From contig JAEXLD010000004.1 of the NCBI GenBank assembly GCA_023445445.1, positions 1-60,076 on the forward strand: 60,076 nt of DNA. Reading direction: 5' to 3'. This DNA is from Bacillota bacterium (GTDB lineage Bacteria; Bacillota; Clostridia; Clostridiales; Clostridiaceae). The notes under the pieces were generated by a model, which was not told the origin of the DNA, did not search any database, and worked only from the letters and a program-made list of their open reading frames with translations. Within the stretch, counting starts at the first letter, position 1. The number at the start of each line of letters is the position of its first letter. Below, one piece after another: positions 1 through 8,248 of this stretch. Both the position numbers and the translations under genes were made by a program.

Positions 1-3000
1 TAAACTCTTATATCTTTCATATCTTTCCTTAGCATTTTCTTCTGTCTTTTCAAATAGCTCATCTGCTATTTCTGGGAAAGCTTTTGCTAATGATGAATAT
101 CTAACTTCTCCCATTAAGAACTCTCTAAGACTTGCAGTTGGTGCCTTAGAATCTAAATTAAATGCATTCTTTCCTGCAACCTTTAAATCTGGGTTGTATC
201 TATATAGATGCCAATATCCTGAATCAACTGCTCTCTTTTCTTCATATGGAGTATTAGACATACCCATCTTAATTCCATGAGATATACAAGTAGCATAAGC
301 TATTATTAATGAAGGTCCCTTATAGCTTTCAGCTTCTGCAATTGCTTTAAGGGTTTGATTTAAGTTAGCTCCCATGCATACTTGTGCTACATATACATAG
401 CCATAAGTCATAGCCATTAAACCTAAATCTTTCTTCTTAGTTCGCTTTCCTGTTGCAGCAAACTTAGCAACTGCTGCTTCTGGTGTAGCTTTTGAAGATT
501 GACCTCCTGTATTTGAATAAATTTCTGTATCAAATACTAAAACATTAATATCTTCTCCTGATGCTAATACGTGATCTAAGCCACCATAGCCTATATCATA
601 TGCCCAGCCATCTCCACCAAATATCCATTGTGATCTCTTAACGAAGAATTCCTTATCCTTTAATATTTCCTTAGCAATTTCTGAATTATCTTCTTCTAGA
701 ACACTTCTTAAGTTTTCTGCTCTTTGTCTTGTTCCTTCTCCATTATCTACATTATCTAACCAATCTTTTAATATAGCATTAGCTTCTGTAGACATATTTC
801 CTTCTTCTAAAGCTATTCTTACATTGTCTGCAATTCTATCTCTAATTGTCTTAACTCCTAAGAACATACCTAATCCATATTCAGCATTATCTTCAAATAA
901 TGAATTAGCCCAAGCTGGACCATTTCCTTCATGATTAGGTCTATAAGCAGTAGAAGCTCCTGATGCAGCCCAAATTGATGAACAACCTGTAGCATTTGCA
1001 ATCATCATTCTATCTCCAAATAGTTGAGTTACAAGCTTAGCATAAGTAGTTTCTCCACATCCTGCACAAGCTCCTGAGAATTCTAATAAAGGTTGTTCAA
1101 ATTGACTTCCCTTAACTGTAGTCTTACTCATAGGGTTTTCTTTTGGAGATAATTCTTCAATTGCATAATTCCAAGCTTCTATTTGCTCACTTTGTGTATC
1201 CATAGGCTTCATTACTAAAGCTTTTCCTGGTGCTGGACAAATTTCTGCACAATTTCCACAACCAGTACAATCTAAAGGAGTTATTCCTATAGTATAGTTA
1301 TATTCTTTATCTCCTTTAATTCCATTTGCTTTAATACTCTTATAGCTATCTGGAGCATTTTTTAATTCCTTATTAGTTGATAAGAAAGGTCTTATAACTG
1401 CATGAGGACAAACAAATGAACATTGGTTACATTGGATACATTTATCTGGAATCCATTCAGGTACATTAACTGCTATTCCCCTTTTTTCAAAAGCAGTAGT
1501 TCCAGACATAAAGGTTCCATCTTCTGCTCCTGCATCTATAAAGGTTGATACTGGAATACTACTACCTTCTAGTTTATTTATTGGAATGCATACTTCTTCG
1601 ATAAACTTAGGAACATTAATTTTTTCTTCCAACATATCATCTTCAGCATCCTTCCAATTTTCTGGAGGATTTATTTTAACTAATGACTCTAAGCCTCTAT
1701 CTATAGCTTCAAAGTTCATATTAATTACTTTTTCACCCTTTTTGCCATAGGAAGTTACTACTGCATCTTTTAAATATTTAACAGCATCTTCAATAGGAAT
1801 AATATTAGCTAACTTAAAGAAAGCTGATTGCATTATCATATTTATTCTTCCACCAAGACCTATTTCTTGTGCTATCTTTATAGCATTAATAGTATAGAAC
1901 TGTATATTATTTTCTGCTATGTATCTCTTAATCTTAGCTGGAAGTTTCTTATCTAATTCTTCTTCACTCCAAATAGTATTTAATACAAATACTCCATTCT
2001 TTTTAAGTCCCTTTAAAACATCATAATTATATACATAAGATTGATTATGACATGCTATAAAATCTGCCTTATCTATTTCATAATGAGATTTTATTGGAGA
2101 TTTACCAAATCTTAAGTGGGAAACTGTAATTCCACCTGATTTCTTTGAGTCATAGGCAAAATATCCTTGTGCATACATATTTGTATGGTCACCAATTATT
2201 TTTATAGCACTCTTATTTGCTCCAACAGTACCATCTGAACCTAGTCCCCAAAACTTGCAAGCTGTTATGCCTTCTGGAGTTGCATCTAAATCTTCCTTTG
2301 GTGTTAATGATAAATAAGTTACATCATCATCAATTCCTATAGTAAATCTATTCTTTGGTTTATCTTGATTTAAATTATCAAAAACTGCTTCTATATGTGC
2401 TGGATATGGGTCCTTTGAACCTAATCCAAATCTACCACCATAAACCTTAGGTGGATTTTCCATTTCATTAACTGCTCTAACTATATCTAAGTATAAAGGC
2501 TCACCAATTGAACCAGGTTCTTTAGTTCTATCTAATACAGCAATTTTCTTAACTGTCTTAGGAATAACCTTTAGTAATTTTTCTATTGAAAATGGTCTAT
2601 AAAGTCTTACCTTTACAACACCAACCTTTTCACCCTTAGCTCTTAAGTAATCTATAGTTTCTTCTGCCACTTCAATTACTGAACCCATAGCAACTAATAT
2701 TCTATCTGCTTCTGGATCTCCATAATAATCAAAGCAATGATATTCTCTTCCAGTAAGTTCAGTTATTTTAGACATATATTCTTCCACTATATCTGGAATA
2801 TCATCATAATACTTATTTAATGATTCAGTTAATTGGAAGTATGTATCTGGATTTTGTGATGTTCCTCTTGTAACTGGATGATCAGGATTTAATGCATTTT
2901 TTCTAAAATTATTTAATGCTTCATAATCAACAAGTTTTGCTAATTCATCATATTCTAAAACTTCAATCTTTTGTATTTCATGAGATATTCTAAATCCATC

Positions 3001-3510
3001 AAAGAAATTTACAAAAGGCATTCTAGCCTTTATTGCTGTTAAATGAGCTACTGGAGCTAAATCCATAACTTCTTGAACAGAGCCTTCAGATAACATTGCA
3101 AAGCCTGTTTGTCTTGCTGCCATAACATCTTGATGATCTCCAAATATACTTAATGATGATGTAGCAATTGCTCTTGCAGCTACATGGATAACTGCTGGAA
3201 GTCTTTCACCAACCATTTTATACATATTAGGAACCATAAGTAATAAACCTTGTGAAGCTGTAAAAGTTGTACTTAATGCACCTGCTTGTAAAGATCCATG
3301 AAGTGCTCCTGCGGCTCCTGCTTCTGATTGCATTTCAACTACATTTACTGGCTTTCCAAAAATATTTTTTCTTCCCTTTGCTACCCATTCGTCTATATGC
3401 TCTGCCATAGGTGAAGAAGGGGTGATTGGAAAAATTGAACTTACTTCTGTAAGGGCATATGAAACATAAGCTGCCGCAGTATTTCCGTCCATTGTTTTCA
3501 TTTTTCTCAT
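1..3510 (-). CDS. nifJ: Pyruvate:ferredoxin (flavodoxin) oxidoreductase, 3' end cut by window edge
   Basis: Single-chain PFOR, which oxidatively decarboxylates pyruvate to acetyl-CoA and CO2 and reduces ferredoxin; this is the main pyruvate exit in clostridia and feeds the ptb-buk pathway encoded elsewhere in this window. The frame is open for 1170 codons from an ATG at 3510, preceded by an AAAGGAG site, and runs off the window edge still open. Usual family length is about 1170-1180 residues, so only a few codons should be missing. Visible motifs: an N-terminal pyruvate-binding region with ITPSSPMAEH; two 4Fe-4S ferredoxin motifs near residues 690 (CIQCNQC) and 748 (CTGCGNC); CAGCGE near 812 for the proximal cluster; and a thiamine-diphosphate motif GDGWAYDIGYGG near 963 followed by NTGGQSSKATP. 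About 225 bases of AT-rich upstream DNA probably hold its promoter; I could not place boxes with confidence. Confidence 0.97.
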   Translation of the reverse strand, partial: MRKMKTMDGNTAAAYVSYALTEVSSIFPITPSSPMAEHIDEWVAKGRKNIFGKPVNVVEMQSEAGAAGALHGSLQAGALSTTFTASQGLLLMVPNMYKMVGERLPAVIHVAARAIATSSLSIFGDHQDVMAARQTGFAMLSEGSVQEVMDLAPVAHLTAIKARMPFVNFFDGFRISHEIQKIEVLEYDELAKLVDYEALNNFRKNALNPDHPVTRGTSQNPDTYFQLTESLNKYYDDIPDIVEEYMSKITELTGREYHCFDYYGDPEADRILVAMGSVIEVAEETIDYLRAKGEKVGVVKVRLYRPFSIEKLLKVIPKTVKKIAVLDRTKEPGSIGEPLYLDIVRAVNEMENPPKVYGGRFGLGSKDPYPAHIEAVFDNLNQDKPKNRFTIGIDDDVTYLSLTPKEDLDATPEGITACKFWGLGSDGTVGANKSAIKIIGDHTNMYAQGYFAYDSKKSGGITVSHLRFGKSPIKSHYEIDKADFIACHNQSYVYNYDVLKGLKKNGVFVLNTIWSEEELDKKLPAKIKRYIAENNIQFYTINAIKIAQEIGLGGRINMIMQSAFFKLANIIPIEDAVKYLKDAVVTSYGKKGEKVINMNFEAIDRGLESLVKINPPENWKDAEDDMLEEKINVPKFIEEVCIPINKLEGSSIPVSTFIDAGAEDGTFMSGTTAFEKRGIAVNVPEWIPDKCIQCNQCSFVCPHAVIRPFLSTNKELKNAPDSYKSIKANGIKGDKEYNYTIGITPLDCTGCGNCAEICPAPGKALVMKPMDTQSEQIEAWNYAIEELSPKENPMSKTTVKGSQFEQPLLEFSGACAGCGETTYAKLVTQLFGDRMMIANATGCSSIWAASGASTAYRPNHEGNGPAWANSLFEDNAEYGLGMFLGVKTIRDRIADNVRIALEEGNMSTEANAILKDWLDNVDNGEGTRQRAENLRSVLEEDNSEIAKEILKDKEFFVKRSQWIFGGDGWAYDIGYGGLDHVLASGEDINVLVFDTEIYSNTGGQSSKATPEAAVAKFAATGKRTKKKDLGLMAMTYGYVYVAQVCMGANLNQTLKAIAEAESYKGPSLIIAYATCISHGIKMGMSNTPYEEKRAVDSGYWHLYRYNPDLKVAGKNAFNLDSKAPTASLREFLMGEVRYSSLAKAFPEIADELFEKTEENAKERYERYKSL

Positions 3511-3700
3511 TTTATATTAATCTCCTTTAAAATTTAATAATATCTATTTATATAAAAACACTTTAATATTTTAAGTATTTGCATAGCCATGTTCTATTAT
3601 GCAATTTTGTTTTGCACATATAGCATGCTTTAATTTTACTATAACAAACTTTTCCACCATTTAAAAGATAGTAATTATTAAAAGATAATTTATATGCACT

Positions 3701-3730
3701 AAAAAAAAGTAGGAGAATTTCTCCTACTTT
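3701..3730 (-). terminator. Rho-independent terminator of the marR-nitroreductase-pirin operon
   Basis: A perfect inverted repeat, AAAGTAGGAG/CTCCTACTTT, begins a few bases after the pirin stop codon. On the minus strand it is followed by a run of eight T, the usual intrinsic terminator layout. Confidence 0.85.
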
Positions 3731-3736
3731 AAAATA

Positions 3737-4444
3737 TTACCACTTTAATTCTTTTTTCATTTCAATTACAAGTATATGGGATTTTTTCTTAGCCTTAATA
3801 TTAATATCTTCTTCAATTATTTCAAGAGCATCTCTTTCATTAAGTTCAAGATTATTAATATTTGAATCCCCTTCTATTTGTACTAAATAAGCCTGTCTGT
3901 TAGAATCAACTTTAAAGTCTATTTCTTTTCCCTCATCTAATTCAACTACATAGAAGTTTGCATCTTGATTAATTTTTACTGGTGCATTTCCTTCTTTACT
4001 TGATACTATATTTAGCCACTTATTTTTTCTATCCTCTTCTTTATACTTATAATCACCATAGGCTGGTTTATGTCCTCTTTTATCTGGAAGTATCCAAATT
4101 TGAAGTGATCTTATAGTTTCATCTCCTATATTTTGCTCACTATGGTAAACTCCTGTACCAGCACTCATGTATTGAACTTCGCCTCTATATATAGTGTTTT
4201 TATTTCCCATTGTATCTGAATGAGTTAAACCACCTTGGATAACATAAGATATTATTTCCATATCCTTATGTGGGTGATAATCAAAGCCAGTATTACCTGC
4301 TATTAAGTCATCATTTATAACCCTTAGAACTCCAAAGTTCATATTATCTATATTATAATAATCTGCAAAAGAGAAGTGGAATATAGTTTTTAACCATCCT
4401 AAATCACTTTTCCCCATATTTCTATGGTCTAATTTTTTTAACAT
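3737..4444 (-). CDS. Pirin family protein (YhhW-like bicupin)
   Basis: A 235-residue pirin family protein. The four metal-binding residues of the N-terminal cupin are all present: H57, H59, H101 and E103, the same numbering as in E. coli YhhW, which has quercetin 2,3-dioxygenase activity in vitro. The N-terminal cupin spans roughly residues 10-115 and a degenerate C-terminal cupin about 130-230. It is the last gene of a three-gene operon with a MarR regulator and a nitroreductase, separated from the latter by about 10 bases, and it is followed by a terminator. That context suggests a role in redox or electrophile stress rather than flavonoid metabolism; this is inference. The true substrate is unknown. 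Confidence 0.9.
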   Translation of the reverse strand: MLKKLDHRNMGKSDLGWLKTIFHFSFADYYNIDNMNFGVLRVINDDLIAGNTGFDYHPHKDMEIISYVIQGGLTHSDTMGNKNTIYRGEVQYMSAGTGVYHSEQNIGDETIRSLQIWILPDKRGHKPAYGDYKYKEEDRKNKWLNIVSSKEGNAPVKINQDANFYVVELDEGKEIDFKVDSNRQAYLVQIEGDSNINNLELNERDALEIIEEDINIKAKKKSHILVIEMKKELKW

Positions 4445-4454
4445 AATATTCTCC

Positions 4455-5054
4455 TTATTTTAAAACCTTAACTCTATCTTCTATTGGAGTAAAAGTTTTT
4501 TCACCAGCTGGTGCTAGTATATTACCAAAAGGCATTTGAGCTAACATCTTCCAATTATTTGGTATATTAAATTCTTTTCTAACTTCATTATCTATTACTT
4601 CTGTATAATGTTGAAGACTTCCTCCAAGTCCCTCTGTTGCAAAGGCAGTCCAAACTGAAAATTGCATCATTCCTGAAGTTTGTGTTGCCCATACTGGGAA
4701 GTTATCCTTATATAATTCAAACTGCTTTTGTAATCCTTCTACTATTGCAAAATCTTCAAAGAATAAAACAGTTCCATATCCAGCTTTAAAGGAATTAATT
4801 TTCTCTTCTGTATCTCCAAAACTATCTTCAGGAACTACCTTCCTTAAAGCTTCCATGGTTATATCCCATAACTTATCATGAGATTCTCCTAATAAAATTA
4901 CTGTTCTTGTTGTTTGTGAATTAAAAGCAGATGGTACGTGTTTAACAACTTCTTCTACTAATTCTCTTATTCTTTCATCTGATATAGGTGATTCCTTACC
5001 TATAGCATATATACTTCTTCTTTCTTTTATTGATTCTAAAAAATTATTATTCAT
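4455..5054 (-). CDS. Nitroreductase family protein, MhqN/Frm2-like
   Basis: A 199-residue FMN-dependent nitroreductase-fold protein. The N-terminal ESIKERRSIYAI motif (phosphate and FMN contacts) and the long SAFNSQTTRTVILLG segment resemble the YdfN/MhqN and yeast Frm2 subgroup rather than the classical NfsB type. Members reduce quinones or nitro compounds with NAD(P)H. It lies between a MarR-family gene and a pirin gene, matching the MhqR-controlled quinone-stress gene sets of Bacillus, where mhqN is a close functional parallel. The start at 5054 is preceded by a GGAGAGGAT site. Membership of the family is clear; the physiological substrate is inferred from context. Confidence 0.87.
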   Translation of the reverse strand: MNNNFLESIKERRSIYAIGKESPISDERIRELVEEVVKHVPSAFNSQTTRTVILLGESHDKLWDITMEALRKVVPEDSFGDTEEKINSFKAGYGTVLFFEDFAIVEGLQKQFELYKDNFPVWATQTSGMMQFSVWTAFATEGLGGSLQHYTEVIDNEVRKEFNIPNNWKMLAQMPFGNILAPAGEKTFTPIEDRVKVLK

Positions 5055-5113
5055 TAATATCCTCTCCTATCTTTTTTTACCCTTATTAAATTTATATGTC
5101 CATTATTAGAAAA

Positions 5114-5536
5114 TTACTTAAGAACCTTCCTAAATTCAATTAAATTGTCTAAAAGTTCTCTTTTATTTTCTTCACTTAAGTCTTTAAATAATTCATCCAA
5201 AAAGTCTTTATGCTTAGGGAATATATGCCCTATAAAATCCTTTCCTTTTTCAGTTAATGAAACATAATAAATTCTTTTATCTTTATCACATTTTCTGCGA
5301 ATTACTAGTTGTTTTTTTTCTAACTTATTTATTACATAAGTAATTGTTCCACTAGTTACAAGAATTTTATCAGCAACCTTTTGCACAGGCTGATCGCCCT
5401 TATGATAAAGCATTTCTAAAACACCGAACTCACTGATGTTTAATCCAAATTCTTGAACATTTTTTTCTATTTGAAAAAATAAATCATCATAAGTCCTAGC
5501 CATTGCAATAACTAACTTTAAATTTATGTCATCCAT
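5114..5536 (-). CDS. MarR family transcriptional regulator, MhqR-like
   Basis: A 140-residue MarR-type winged-helix regulator: N-terminal dimerisation helix (residues 1-30), helix-turn-helix around LVTSGTITYVINKLEKKQLV (about 60-80), a wing with RRKCDKDKRIYYVSLTEKG, and a C-terminal dimerisation helix. The only cysteine I see is in the wing (RKCDKD), so sensing through an N-terminal cysteine as in OhrR is unlikely. It is the first gene of the operon with a nitroreductase and a pirin, and two identical palindromes sit directly upstream of its start codon, which points to autorepression. Bacillus MhqR, which recognises a similar ATCTyGA-type palindrome, is the nearest functional parallel. Confidence 0.9.
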   Translation of the reverse strand: MDDINLKLVIAMARTYDDLFFQIEKNVQEFGLNISEFGVLEMLYHKGDQPVQKVADKILVTSGTITYVINKLEKKQLVIRRKCDKDKRIYYVSLTEKGKDFIGHIFPKHKDFLDELFKDLSEENKRELLDNLIEFRKVLK

Positions 5537-5550
5537 ATATTCACCTACAT

Positions 5551-5604
5551 TATCTTGATTTCAAGATAATTATACCCCCTATATATCTTGAAGTCAAGAT
5601 ATAT
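5551..5604 (-). promoter_or_regulatory. Tandem MarR-type operators upstream of the marR operon
   Basis: Two palindromes share the core TCTTGA-NN-TCAAGA. The first is TTATCTTGATTTCAAGATAA at about 5551-5570. The second covers about 5581-5604 and has longer arms (ATATATCTTGA and its complement). Their centres lie about 32 bases apart, near three helical turns, so two dimers would sit on the same face of the DNA. They start within about 15 bases of the marR start codon and probably overlap the promoter. Confidence 0.8.
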
Positions 5605-5623
5605 ATTGAAAATAATTCTCAAT

Positions 5624-5667
5624 AAAATAAGAAACTATAGATAATTAAATTCATAGTTTCTTATTTT
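5624..5667 (-). terminator. Bidirectional hairpin terminator
   Basis: Perfect 15-base inverted repeat (AAAATAAGAAACTAT and its complement) with a 14-base loop. A/T runs on both flanks let it terminate the diguanylate cyclase transcript on the minus strand, or insulate the marR promoter from it. Confidence 0.6.
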
Positions 5668-5691
5668 ATTCCATTATTTTAGTTTTATATA

Positions 5692-5880
5692 TTACTTATC
5701 TTCTTTAATTAAGTTTAATACTATATCTTCACCTTCAATATCTTTAATTATCATTTTTAGCTTATCTAAATTGTCAAAAGTAGTTAAATCATACATAAAT
5801 GAAATATTTACCCCACTTCTGGAATAGTTGCATAAAAATAAAGAAGAATATGAAAATATTCTCCTTTCAGTTCTATAAAC
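5692..5880 (-). pseudogene. Orphan coding remnant in frame behind the diguanylate cyclase stop codon
   Basis: Directly after the TAA at 5881-5883, the same reading frame stays open for 62 codons and ends in TAA at 5692-5694. The C-terminal part reads like real protein (FDNLDKLKMIIKDIEGEDI, then a short charged tail), in the style of the last alpha-beta unit of a small regulatory domain. An AAAGGAG motif lies near 5862-5868, but no ATG, GTG or TTG follows it at a usable distance; the first ATG is 34 codons before the end. I read this as the surviving 3' end of a lost gene. Alternatives are stop-codon readthrough or a 34-residue small protein. No family assigned. Confidence 0.35.
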
Positions 5881-7512
5881 TTACTTTATATTAAAATAAG
5901 TGTATTTATTTTTTCCTTCATTTTTTGATGTATATAAACACTTATCTGCTAGCTTCATTACCTCCATTGGATCTTCTCCATGGATTGGATAAAAGGCCCC
6001 TCCAATGCTACATCCTATAGCCATTGTATTTCCTTGAATAATATATGGTTTCTTTATCTCTTCAATTAGTAAATTAGCAAAAGTTACACTATCTTCTACA
6101 AGTTTATTTTCTTCAAAATTTTTAACTACTATAAATTCATCTCCACCAAGCCTTGCTACAAAATCCTCTTTTTTAACATTAAGATTAAGTCTTTTAGCTA
6201 CTTCTTTTAATACTAAATCCCCTGATTCATGACCATAGGTATCATTTATTAGCTTAAAGCCATCCAAGTCTAAATAGTAAATTGTATAATTTATATTTTC
6301 ATTTATTACCTTTTCCTTTATTTCCTCAAAATATCTTATAAGTGCTTTTCTATTTGCTAATCCTGTTAATTGATCATTATGAGCTATGCCTTCCATTTCT
6401 CCAAGGGCATGTTCAGTATTTATTAAACTATTTATAAGACTTTTTAATGATACTGAAAGTAACTCTATATCTTTTATTCCATGATACTCAGGTATTTCTA
6501 CTCTTTCTCCTGATTTAAGTTTTTCTGCTGATAATGCTATTTTCTTTAATGGATTTGCTATAATCCTAGCTATAATTAATCCTATTAATGCAAATATGAT
6601 TGCTAATGCAAGGCCTATAATTATAATGAAATTTCTAAGTTCTACTACTGGTTTATAAGCTATATCTAAAGGCTTACGAACTAATATTGTCCAATTTAAT
6701 CCTTTATAATTTTTATATCCATTTTCTTCTGAACAGCCTGTTAAATACTTCCTACCATCCGTCCATTTTTCCACATAACAATTACTTTTACTAATTTTAG
6801 AAACATTAATTTTATCTAATTCAATTTTTTCTCCTAGAAATTCTTCTGGTCCTAACAATACAGTATTATCCTTACTTAAAATAAATAAATCTATGTCCTT
6901 CCTATTTTCTAAAGAATTCATTAGAGAATCTTCTATTTCTTTTGCCCACTTCCAACTTAAGTGAGTAGCTAATATACCTTTTAACTCTCCACTTTCATCT
7001 TTTATGGGGATACTAATATCAACAAATTTCATTTCTTCACCTGTTGGATTAGGAAGCAAATTTGCAAGTAATACTGCTTCATGAACATCTCCTATAAAAG
7101 GTGCTGTTAAAGCTTCACTATATACAGGCCTAGTTGATATATTTTTTCCTTCTAAAATTCCATCTGTAGATATAACAACATTTCCGTCTACATCTAATAC
7201 TCCTATCCAAGCATATTCAGGAGCATTATTTTGTAATTCTTCAATAAGACTTCTTATTTCCTTTTTATTTTCTAAATCCTTAAAAGCTTCTATTTTACTT
7301 AATAGTGAAACTTCGCTATACCTTGACCACATATACTGATCTAACTTATCAGCCATTTGATATGATAATTCAGAAAGATTGCTTCCAATTTGTCTTTTAT
7401 ATATTTCTGTAGTTCTAATATTTATAACTAATGTTATAACTAATATTAAGGTTATAATTATGATTGAAAAGCTTAGAGTAAATATAGATCTTAGACTTAT
7501 AGATTTTTTCAT
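5881..7512 (-). CDS. Membrane-anchored diguanylate cyclase (Cache-HAMP-GGDEF)
   Basis: A 543-residue sensor enzyme that would make cyclic di-GMP from two GTP. Start chosen at the ATG at 7512 (MKKSISLRS), which has a GTAGGAA site; a TTG-initiated extension of 16 residues is less likely. Order: transmembrane helix about 10-33; extracellular double-Cache-like sensor about 35-285, including the FVDISIPIKDESGEL signature; second helix about 297-320; HAMP about 320-375; GGDEF domain about 385-540. The active-site GGDEF is intact near residues 454-458. The inhibitory site, normally RxxD five residues upstream, reads KKED, so product inhibition may be weak. It stands alone between terminators. The ligand is unknown; Cache domains usually bind amino acids or small carboxylates. 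Confidence 0.93.
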   Translation of the reverse strand: MKKSISLRSIFTLSFSIIIITLILVITLVINIRTTEIYKRQIGSNLSELSYQMADKLDQYMWSRYSEVSLLSKIEAFKDLENKKEIRSLIEELQNNAPEYAWIGVLDVDGNVVISTDGILEGKNISTRPVYSEALTAPFIGDVHEAVLLANLLPNPTGEEMKFVDISIPIKDESGELKGILATHLSWKWAKEIEDSLMNSLENRKDIDLFILSKDNTVLLGPEEFLGEKIELDKINVSKISKSNCYVEKWTDGRKYLTGCSEENGYKNYKGLNWTILVRKPLDIAYKPVVELRNFIIIIGLALAIIFALIGLIIARIIANPLKKIALSAEKLKSGERVEIPEYHGIKDIELLSVSLKSLINSLINTEHALGEMEGIAHNDQLTGLANRKALIRYFEEIKEKVINENINYTIYYLDLDGFKLINDTYGHESGDLVLKEVAKRLNLNVKKEDFVARLGGDEFIVVKNFEENKLVEDSVTFANLLIEEIKKPYIIQGNTMAIGCSIGGAFYPIHGEDPMEVMKLADKCLYTSKNEGKNKYTYFNIK

Positions 7513-7671
7513 TGTATTCCTACAGAATAAAATACGCAAATTACATGAATAAATTAGCAATATTTATCTTATCATATACCTTTATATATCAGCAATAATA
7601 TATGTAATTTGTATTTTATTTTAGTTAAAACAACAACATTCCCACTATAATTTGTGCAAAATTTAGACAAG

Positions 7672-7709
7672 AAAAACTATTGCAAAGAAGTAAATCTCAA
7701 TGCAATAGT
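7672..7709 (-). terminator. Terminator downstream of the FabH-like gene pair
   Basis: Inverted repeat ACTATTGCA (7676-7684) and TGCAATAGT (7701-7709), followed on the minus strand by a short T run. The CAATAGT motif recurs in other hairpins of this region. Confidence 0.55.
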
Positions 7710-7804
7710 CTTATAGTAAAATACTATTTTAATATAATTAAATGTTTAATGTTGTTATATATGTTTATTAACATATTTACCTTCTATGTACTAATAATGT
7801 ATTT

Positions 7805-8197
7805 CTAAAGATTATTTAATGCATCATTATAATCATCTACATAAATAATAGATTCAGTCCAACCAGGTACATCTTTACCTAATCTCTTAAATTGAGAAAC
7901 AGTAATTAAATTTCCCTTTGTAATTAAGAATCTCTTTTTAAAATGAACTTCCATATATCTTTTTAACACTTCAAATAAAACCTTTGCTACGTCTGTACTT
8001 GATGGCTTTAAATCTGCAGCATCAATTATTAAAGCATAATCTTTAGTTGGTATTTTTTTTGCTATTTCATCATAATCCTTTAAAAAAGCTTTTCCTTCCT
8101 CTTCACTAAAAAAGCCTGCTGCTTGAGCGTGAAATACTTTTTTAATTTTATCTACCTCAAATTGATAACTTGAATTCTTACCTTGATACTTACTCAT
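7805..8197 (-). CDS. Conserved hypothetical protein, possible STAS/SpoIIAA-like fold
   Basis: A 130-residue soluble protein without signal peptide or membrane helix. Alternating short strands and helices and the segment DYALIIDAADLKPSSTDV, followed by a long helix, resemble the STAS/SpoIIAA-like architecture; this is a weak judgement from sequence feel. The start at 8197 has a GGAGGAATAA site. It lies 51 bases downstream of the FabH-like gene on the same strand and ends near a terminator, so the two are probably co-transcribed. A role together with the ketoacyl synthase is plausible, for instance as a partner or regulator, but nothing in the protein shows a catalytic motif. Confidence 0.7.
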   Translation of the reverse strand: MSKYQGKNSSYQFEVDKIKKVFHAQAAGFFSEEEGKAFLKDYDEIAKKIPTKDYALIIDAADLKPSSTDVAKVLFEVLKRYMEVHFKKRFLITKGNLITVSQFKRLGKDVPGWTESIIYVDDYNDALNNL

Positions 8198-8248
8198 AGT
8201 TAGTTATTCCTCCTTTTATTTTATATATATTATTATTGAAAATAATAA

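Noticed and set aside
1..3510. Truncated nifJ as a pseudogene
   Set aside because: The frame is intact with all cofactor motifs and stops only because the window ends.
3579..3606. TTGCATAG/CTATTATGCAA repeat upstream of nifJ as a Rex or other operator
   Set aside because: Imperfect and unlike the Rex consensus TTGTTAANNNNTTAACAA; not enough to call a site.
7513..7560. Longer diguanylate cyclase from a TTG
   Set aside because: No Shine-Dalgarno, and the hydrophobic anchor starts properly at the ATG at 7512.
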